The notes under the pieces: model-generated
Database searches by the model: none
Told to the model about the DNA's origin: nothing
Seen by the model: only the letters and a program-made list of their open reading frames with translations
DNA from: Elymus sibiricus
Taxonomy: Eukaryota; Streptophyta; Magnoliopsida; Poales; Poaceae
Assembly: GCA_039707655.1 (NCBI GenBank)
Contig: CM077676.1
Coordinates: 428,087,379 to 428,151,378, forward strand
Direction of reading: 5' to 3'
Length of the DNA: 64,000 bases
Made by a program: the position numbers and the translations under genes
In this document: piece after piece, positions 57,190 to 64,000 of the stretch
Numbering within the stretch: the stretch's first letter is position 1
Layout of the letters: every line of letters begins with the position of its first letter

Positions 57190-58440
57190 ACACCAGCATG
57201 TGGCCCAAATATATATGTATGAAAAGGGTGGTGTGTGATGTTCAAATTCCCAAGGCACAACTTTGATGCACGGGCCCACGGGTGGGCGCGTCATCGAAGA
57301 TCGAGTGAGAGGGACCAGAAGACAACAACCACCTGGAAGTGGCCAAATATATGTAGGAATAAAGGGTGTGATGTTTAAATACATAATGCACAAGTTTGAT
57401 GTGGCACCTCCCTCGCAAACCGGAAAGCCCCCTTGGATATCTATAATGACAGGTTAAGGTCGTAGCTAGGTGCCTGCCCCACCCCACTTCGTGTCGGCGG
57501 GACGCATGCACGTACTCATACTTTGGTCGGACATGCATGCATGTCACCATGACCTACCATAAGACGGACCAAGTGAATCTATCTTGGCCAAACAACCACT
57601 GTTGTTGTCGGTCAAAAAGGGGTATAATAGACCGCTCGGGCCCATAGATTGGACCATCACCGTAAACCGCACTAGAGGGGCCACAAAACCAGCACCACCT
57701 GCATGGGGCCCAAATTGATGTACGTTGGAAGGGTGATGTGTTTTAAATACCCAATAATGTACAATTTTGATGTGGCGCCTACCTCACGAAATGGACAACC
57801 CCCACATGAAAGGTAGGTAGTAATTAAGGACGACGTCGACGTACGTAGGGTGTCGATCCAACCCACCATTTCGAGCGCATGGGAGGGAATCCTGAGAACG
57901 CATGAGCTCGAACTTTGCTCGGACATGTCACCATGACCCGCGGTAACATGAACCAGGAGGAATCCATTCATGGCCAAACCCCCTCGTTGTTGGCCAAAGG
58001 GATGATATATATAGACCAGGCCCACAGATAGGCGTGTCATTGAAAACCGCACATGGGAGACGGGGTCGATCAGAAGACCCTATACCCTGCATGCGGCCCA
58101 AATATATGTATATATCGGTGGTGTGTGATGTGATCAAATCCACAATGCACAACTTCGATGGGGCACTAGCTGCATTACAAACCAAACACCGTACCCCCAG
58201 GAAGCCAGGTTACGTATGATGTCGGTTCCCCAACTTTGAGCCGGCGGGAGGGAATCGAACAAATGTTCCCCAACTAAATTTGGTCTGACATGTCGTGACC
58301 TATACCAAGAGAAACCCGTCATGGTCAAACCCTTCTAGTAGATTGTGGTTCAAAGGATAGAACATGCGGGCCCACAGATCTCGAACGTTGTGGGTCAAAG
58401 GATAGAACATGGCGGGCCCACAGATCGATCTCGATCATTC
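57190..58440 (+). repeat. Degenerate tandem array, period about 370 bp
   Basis: Blocks with CCCAAATATATGTA, GTGTGATGT, GCACAACTTTGATG and GGGCCCACAGAT recur at about 57208, 57344, 57711 and 58090; the last three are 367 and 379 bases apart. A short 50-bp duplication (GGTCAAAGGATAGAACATG) closes the array near 58340-58420. Copies are strongly diverged and non-coding. Confidence 0.6.
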
Positions 58441-58603
58441 TCTGATTTTTCAAAAAAACAAATAACAAAAAACATCATTCTCCAATTTTTCAAAACAAGG
58501 ATCTCAAGGTTTATTTAATCGACATGACAGGTCACTACAGACACATTTAGATGCTAAATGTCTGTAATAACCATATCATGGCGCTTAAATGATGCTTGAG
58601 ATA

Positions 58604-58670
58604 TAGCAACTTCCCACCCGGTCACCCATCCTTGGACTGCTCCAGCCCTAGCACGCTTAACTTGTGCGTT
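58604..58670 (-). other. 5S-rRNA-like relic
   Basis: On the minus strand the sequence contains AAGTTAAGCGTGCTAGGGC and then AGGATGGGTGACC with GGGAAG, corresponding to the A box and C box region of plant 5S rRNA in the right order and close to the right spacing. The 5' third and the 3' end of a 5S gene are not recognisable, so it is a derived fragment, as seen in 5S-derived SINEs and some CACTA elements. Confidence 0.6.
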
Positions 58671-58977
58671 CTATTCGACTAGGCTAGCGGATGGGAAGCT
58701 GCCCCTTGCTGATAAGAGTTGCCTCCTCACGTTTAAGGCGTTTACCGATGGTCACCTTGTGGGACCTACTCCTTACTATCACACACGTTTGTGCTTTTAG
58801 AAACTGTGTGCAATCTTTACATACTGGACCACTTCCATTCAAACTTACATTATTTTTTTACTACTTAAAACTAGCCGGAAGAAGCAAAAGCTTTGCCTTT
58901 TCATTAATTAAGAACAAGATAGTTGCCCAGCTAATTGTGGAAAACTAGGCGAAAACCGATACAAACAGGGCCTAAAC

Positions 58978-61531
58978 CTACGGGAACTCTTGGCTTAGCA
59001 TGAATTGGTATAGGCCTTCGTCCACGCGTCTGATACGCTTGCGGAACTGCTGTACCTCAATATCAATCTCCACCAAGGATATTTCATCGGCGACAGTCGA
59101 TTCCAAACCGCGACGAGTATTTTGCTCTGCTTCATCGTTGGCGGCACCTGGGGGGGCGAGGAGGTCGAAGAGCCAATCGACCAGCCCGTTGGTGTCGTGG
59201 CGGCGGATTCTGGCAGTGCGAACTTCGTTCGGCGCAATTATGGCACTGACGGCATCTGCCCATTCCTGGCGGGGAATCGGGATGCTTACCGGCCATGGAA
59301 ACGGCCTCTCAAGTGGTTGAGTCAACAGGATGCTGACACGGCTCCACTCAGATAGTGCGGCATAACGCACCAGATGCGCAGCGGCGTTCTCCCGCTCTTG
59401 TCCGGCAGCGCTTTGCCACTCTTACTCCGCTCCACTCCATGGGCGGCGATGAACACATGTGTAGACATTGGCCCGCTCAAGCACTGGGGCGCGATGATAC
59501 TGTTGGGGAACGTTGCATGGGAAACAAAAAATTTCTTATGCACATGCAAGATCTATCCATGGTGATGAGCATCTACTAGAGGGAGAGTGGATCTACATAC
59601 GCTTGTAGATCGCTAAGCGGGAAGCGTTAAGAAACGCGGTTGATGTAGTCGAACGTCTTCGCGATCCAAATCGCCGAGCGTCCCGCGATCCCATCATGAT
59701 CCATCTCGCGATCGAATCTCGATCCGTCCCGCGATCCCATCATGATCCGTCCCGCGATCAAATCACGAATCGTCTCGCGATCCTGATCACGGTCCTTCCG
59801 ATCTAGCGCCGAACGGATGGCACCTCCGCGTTCAGCACACGTACAGCTCGATGACGATCTCCGCCTTCTTGATCCAGCAAGAGGGAGCAGAGAGGTAGAA
59901 GAGTTCTCCGGTGGCGCGACGGCGCGGCGGCGATGGTGGTGGAACAATTCCGGCAGGACTTCGCCTAAGCACCGCTGAAACTAGACTAGAGGAGAAACCG
60001 ATCTAGATGAAGTAGAGGGAGCATGTGGCAATTAGGGTTAGCTCTTCCCTCTAAATCCTCTAGTATATATAGGAGGGAGGGAGGGGAGGAGGCAGCCTCA
60101 AACCCTCAAGGTTTGGCCGAAATTGGAGGTGGAGGAGTCCTACTCCAATCCTATTAGGTGTAGGATTCCTCCTCTCCACTTGGAAACCCTTTCCACCTTT
60201 CCTCCTTTGGATTTTTTCCACCCAAAGCCACATGGGCCTTAGTGGGGGGGTTCGGCCAGCCCACTAGGGGCTGGTTTGACTCCTCCCACAGCCCATGAGG
60301 TCCTTTGGGTCGAGACACCCCTCCCGATGGTCCTCGGTACCCCTCCCGGCACTCCCGGTACACTACCGAAATACCCGAAACTTTTCTGGTGACCAAAACA
60401 GGACTTCCTATATATCAATCTTTACCTCCGGACCATTCCGGAGCTCCTCGTGACGTCCAGGATCTCATCTGGGACTCCGAACAACCTTCGGTCACCACCA
60501 TACATAACTCTACTATACCGAAACGTCACCGAACCTTAAGTGTGCAGACCCTGCGGGTTCGAGAACTATGTAGACATGACCAAGACACCTCTACGGTCAA
60601 TAACCAATAGCGGGACCTGGATGCCCATATTGGTTCCTACATATTCTACGAAGATCTTTATCGGTTGAACCTCTATGTCAAGGATTCAGTTAATCCCGTA
60701 CGCTGTTCCCTTTGTTCTTCGGTATGTTACTTGCCCGAGATTCGATCGTCGGTATCTCTATACCTAGTTCAATCTCGTTACCGGCAAGTCTCTTTACTCG
60801 TTCTGTAATACAAGATCCCGTGGCTAACACTTAGTCACATTGCTTGCAAGGCTTATTGTGATGTTGTATTACCGAGTGGGCCCTGAGATACCTCTCCGTC
60901 ACGCGGAGTAACAAATCCCAGTCTTGATCCATGCCCACTCAACAGACATCCTCGGAGATACCTGTAGAGCATCTTTATAGTTACCCAGTTACGTTGTGAG
61001 GTTTGATACACACAAGGTATTCCTCCGGTGTCAGTGAGTTGCATGATCTCATGGTCATAGGAACAGATACTTGACATGCAGAAAACTATAGCAATAAACT
61101 GACACGATCATATGCTATGTTTATAGTTTGGGTCTTGTCCATCACATCATTCTCCTAATGATGTGATCCCGTTATCAAATGAAATCTCATGTCTATGGCC
61201 AGGAAACCTTGACCATCTTTGATCAACGAACTAGTTAACTAGAGGCATACTAGGGACACAGTGTTGTCTATGTACCCACACATGTATTTGAGTTTCCAAT
61301 CAATACAATTATAGCATGGATAATAAACGATTATCACGAACAAGGAAATATAATAGTAACCAATTTATTATTGCCTCTAGGGCATATTTCCAATAAATAC
61401 CCCTCACGCTCGGCGGCGCGCTGCCGCTCTTGCTCAGCGGCGCACGGCCGTTCTGGCTCTCTGGCCTGCTCCGGCTCGTTCTCCTCGTCGAGGAGGTTGA
61501 TGACGGCGGCGGCGCTTCATCGGATTGGCAT
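58978..61531 (-). pseudogene. Old ORF of unknown function split by a solo LTR
   Basis: On the minus strand a frame begins at 61531 and continues in the same frame at 59500 after removal of the LTR at 59501-61395 and one 5-base duplication, down to 58978. It contains two stops (TGA near 61519, TAA near 59425). The N-terminal part is Glu/Arg/Gln/Ala-rich and probably coiled coil (EQERQRAAERE). The second part has IPIPRQEWADAVSAIIAP and a basic C-terminus. I do not recognise the family; it may be a protein of an older transposon. Confidence 0.45.
59501..61395 (-). mobile_element. Solo BARE/Angela-like copia LTR
   Basis: The plus strand opens TGTTGGGGAACGTTGCATGG and closes CTAGGGCATATTTCCAATA, which is the complete inverse of this copia LTR (1895 bp); nothing internal is present, so it is a solo LTR left by recombination between two LTRs. 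Flanks are GATAC (59496-59500) and AATAC (61396-61400), a 5-bp duplication with one change. A TATATATA box region lies at about 60063-60070. Confidence 0.85.
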
Positions 61532-61789
61532 GCTTGGAATGGTATACTGCGGTATGGCCGGTGTGTCGCCGCCTAGCCTTCTATGCCCACTGACACTGGC
61601 AGCGGGAAACCGATGGGGGGGAGTGGCGGGAAACCAATTGGGGGAGTGGCGGGAAACAGTAGCGTGTTTGGATATATAACACCATTAATATGGAAAACTT
61701 GGGAAAGAAGGAAGCGCAAGCTAGCACAATGCGTGCGCACAGTGCTTACCCACGGGTGCCAGACGGTTGAACAGAACTGCTTTAAATTA
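61532..61789. other. Short spacer with duplicated GC-rich block
   Basis: A GGGGGAGTGGCGGGAAAC block is repeated near 61616 and 61641. I see no gene between the old ORF and the satellite array. Confidence 0.4.
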
Positions 61790-63622
61790 TTCAGGGTTCG
61801 TTTGGCATTTTTTATACATTATAATAGAGTTTTCTAGGTATTTAATGTGCAAAATTCAAATTTGAACTACAAATACATGCTCCAGTGCACCAAAATGGGT
61901 TGAAAAATCATATATGTGTCCTTTGGGTGCATGTTTAGGTCCCATGCAAGGAATGGGGATGAATTACAAACATCTCGGCATCCTGGCTCGGCCTCAAACA
62001 TTTAGAATCTTGGTTTTTAAATCCCCATAAATCCAAAACTCACCTGAAATTCATGAAACTTTACATGATGTCATGACATGGCACATATATGCCATGGTAA
62101 AAAAATTGACCAATTTGGGGCAAGTTTTGGTACAAGCCTCTTACAAATCGGAGCTTCTCGCAAGAAGCCTCGTGGTTCCGATAGGGAACGTGTCACACTT
62201 GTGGGCGAAACGACAATCGGTGCCTCTTCTCGCCTTGTATTTTTTTCTACGGGCAACATAGACCAATAGGAGATTCGTGCTGAAATATGGAATTATTCAG
62301 GGTTCGTTTGGCCTTTTTTATACATTAATTGAGTTTTCTAGGCATTTAATGTCCATAATTCAAATTTGAACTACAAGCACATGATCCAGTGCACCAAAAT
62401 GGCTTCAAAAACCATACATATGTCCTTGGGTGCATGTTTGGGTCCCATGCAAGAAATGGGGATGAATTACAAACATCTCGGTGTACTAGCTCGGGCTCAA
62501 ACATAGAGAATATCGGTTTTTAAATCCCCGTAAATCCAAAACTCACCCGAAATTCATGAAACTTGGCATCGTGTCATGACATGGCACATATATGCCGTGG
62601 TAAAAAAAATTCCAATTTGGGGCAAGTTTTGGTACAAGCCTCTTACAAACCGGAGCTTCTAGCAAGAAGCCTCGTGGTTCCGATAGGGAACGTATCACCC
62701 TTGTGGGCGAAACGACAATCGCTGCCTCTTCTCGCCCTGTATTTTTCTTCTACAGGCAACATAGACCAACAGGAGATTCGCGCTGAAATATTGAATTATT
62801 CAGGGTTTGTTTGGCCTTTTTATATATTAATTGAGTTTTCTAGGCACATAATTCAAATTTGAGCTACAAGCACATGCTCCAGTGCACCAGAATGGCTTCA
62901 AAAACCATACATGTGTCCTTGGGTGTATGTTTAGGTCGCATGCAAGAAATGGGGATGAATTACAAACATCTCGGCGTACTGGCTCGGCCTCAAACATTGA
63001 GAATCTCGGTTTTTAAATCCCCGTAAATCCAAAACTCACCCGAAAATCGTGAAACTTGGCACCGTGTCATGACATGTCACATATATGCCATGGTAAAAAA
63101 TTTGTCTAATTTGGGGCAAGTTTTGGTACAAGCCTTTTACAAACCGGAGCTTCTAGCAAGAAGCCTCGTGGTTCCGATAGGGACCGTGTCACCCTTGTGG
63201 GCGAAACGACAATCGCTGCCTCTTCTCGCCTTGTATTTTTCTTCTACAAGCAACGTAGACCAACAGGAGATTCGCGCTGAAATATGGAATTATTCAGGGT
63301 TCGATTGGCCTTTTTATACATTAATTGAGTTTTCTAGGCATTTAATCTCCATAATTCAAATTTGAATTACAAGCACATGCTCTAGTGCACCAAAATGGCT
63401 TCAAATACCATACATGTGTCCTTGGGTGCATGTTTAGGTCCCATGCAAGAAATGGGAATGAATTACAAACATCTCGGTGTCTTGGCTCGGCTTCAAACAT
63501 TGAGAATCTCGGTTTTTAAATCCCCGTAAATCCAGAACTCACCCGAAATTCATGAAAATTGGTATAGTGTCATTATATGGCACATATATGTCGTGGTAAA
63601 AAATTTGTCCAATTTGAGACAA
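61790..63622 (+). repeat. Satellite-like tandem array, period about 494-506 bp
   Basis: Units start with TTCAGGGTTCG or a close variant at 61790, 62296, 62799 and 63293, giving periods of 506, 503 and 494 bp; the fourth is partial and ends near 63622. Shared blocks include TCATGACATGGCACATATAT, GGGGCAAGTTTTGGTACAAG and GCGAAACGACAATCG. Similarity between units is high. Open frames inside the units are chance, since they shift between copies. Confidence 0.88.
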
Positions 63623-64000
63623 GGCGCACACATTAATAGCCAACGTAGGCATCTTGGAACAAATAGATGACACGTTAATATCGCAAACGGTTGTATTGTT
63701 TGAACCGTGGGCATTCCACTAACCATTTACGTGCGGCCACGTGTCCCTCTTTTTATTGGAGAGTACTACCTCGATCCTGGTTTATTGGTCCTCTTTGTAT
63801 TTTGTGCAAAAATTTGACCATACTAGGTGGCGTGCGTGCAGCTGTTTGATTAGACGGGACGAGTGCGAGAAGTCCGCCGCGCAGCTTGATGGGACACGTG
63901 CGAGAAGTCTGCCGCGCAGGCTCGACGGAACCCGTGCGAGCAGTCTGCCATGCAGGCTCACTGGGAAGCGAGCTCTTTAACCTCCACCCGTCGCCTCCCT
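63623..64000 (+). other. Array flank with a 36-bp triplication
   Basis: About 63856-63965 holds three imperfect 36-bp copies with GTGCGAGAAGTCTGCCGCGC or a variant. Nothing else is recognised before the window ends. Confidence 0.55.

Larger units (their letters stand above)
53250..58830. mobile_element. Probable class II element region rich in CACACG-type subterminal repeats
   Basis: Short motifs such as CACACGTTTG, TCACACG and GCACACGG with inverse forms cluster at 53300-53950, 56810-57130 and 58775-58830, on both sides of a B3-domain gene, as CACTA elements do with subterminal repeats. The left limit is set at CACTGGTACAGTG (53250), but no matching right terminus or target duplication was found. 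No transposase is readable. Borders and superfamily are therefore tentative. Confidence 0.4.

Noticed and set aside
57190..58440. CRISPR-like or regular short-repeat array
   Set aside because: The units are long, diverged and in a plant nuclear context; spacing is that of a tandem satellite.
61571..63365. Repeated plus-strand frames in the satellite array
   Set aside because: They come from repeat periodicity, vary in length and start between units, and show no domain.

Overview
The window looks like a repeat-dense stretch of a large grass genome, most likely Triticeae (wheat, Aegilops, rye or barley). The evidence is the nested LTR retrotransposons with typical Triticeae termini: BARE/Angela-like copia LTRs, Sabrina/WHAM-like LTRs opening with ACGTCTCC..CGTATCTATAA, and a Tat-type gypsy element with two RNase H domains. 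Inverted-repeat DNA transposons, CACTA-like ends and tandem satellites add to this. Family names are from memory of Triticeae repeats and were not checked against a database. I recognise only one ordinary host gene, a seven-exon MATE transporter at 16774-18741.

Layout. 1-2766: 3' part of a truncated plus-strand LTR element. 3581-11130: a complete minus-strand non-autonomous LTR element (two 1531-bp LTRs, tRNA-Asp-type primer site, target duplication GGAAC) with one intact 449-codon acidic ORF; it sits in an older DNA-transposon relic (about 3436-11976). 12177-16281: a cluster of inverted-repeat elements, some carrying tRNA-like sequence, ending in a MITE just upstream of the MATE gene. 19763-50833: a roughly 13.2-kb Tat-type gypsy element (target duplication GTTAT, tRNA-Lys primer site) expanded to 31 kb by an insertion. 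It carries a decayed gag-pol and, on the opposite strand, a decayed multi-exon gene with its own TATA box.

The insertion in that element, 28272-46128, is the most striking object. It is a 17.9-kb tandem retrotransposon, LTR-internal-LTR-internal-LTR, bounded by one target duplication (ATAGC). Its LTRs are about 4.39 kb. It has no gag or pol; each internal domain holds two intact ORFs, each behind its own TATA box. The two proteins (265 and 213 aa) are colinear paralogues whose N-terminal halves resemble a double-stranded-RNA-binding fold. This is my best candidate for an undescribed system: a parasitic retrotransposon carrying a duplicated pair of promoter-driven, possibly RNA-binding genes.

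50839-64000: AT-rich DNA with a CACTA-type right end, a truncated copia LTR, a class II-like region (about 53250-58830) holding a multi-exon B3-domain gene on the minus strand, a 67-bp minisatellite, a degenerate array of about 370 bp and a 5S-rRNA-like relic. Then come a solo copia LTR (59501-61395) that splits an old ORF, and a satellite of about 500 bp (61790-63622).

The Tat element shows how old repeats decay here: 13 of the 16 premature stops I placed in its sense and antisense frames are TAG, as expected from deamination of methylated CAG (CHG) sites, while the younger nested element keeps its ORFs open.
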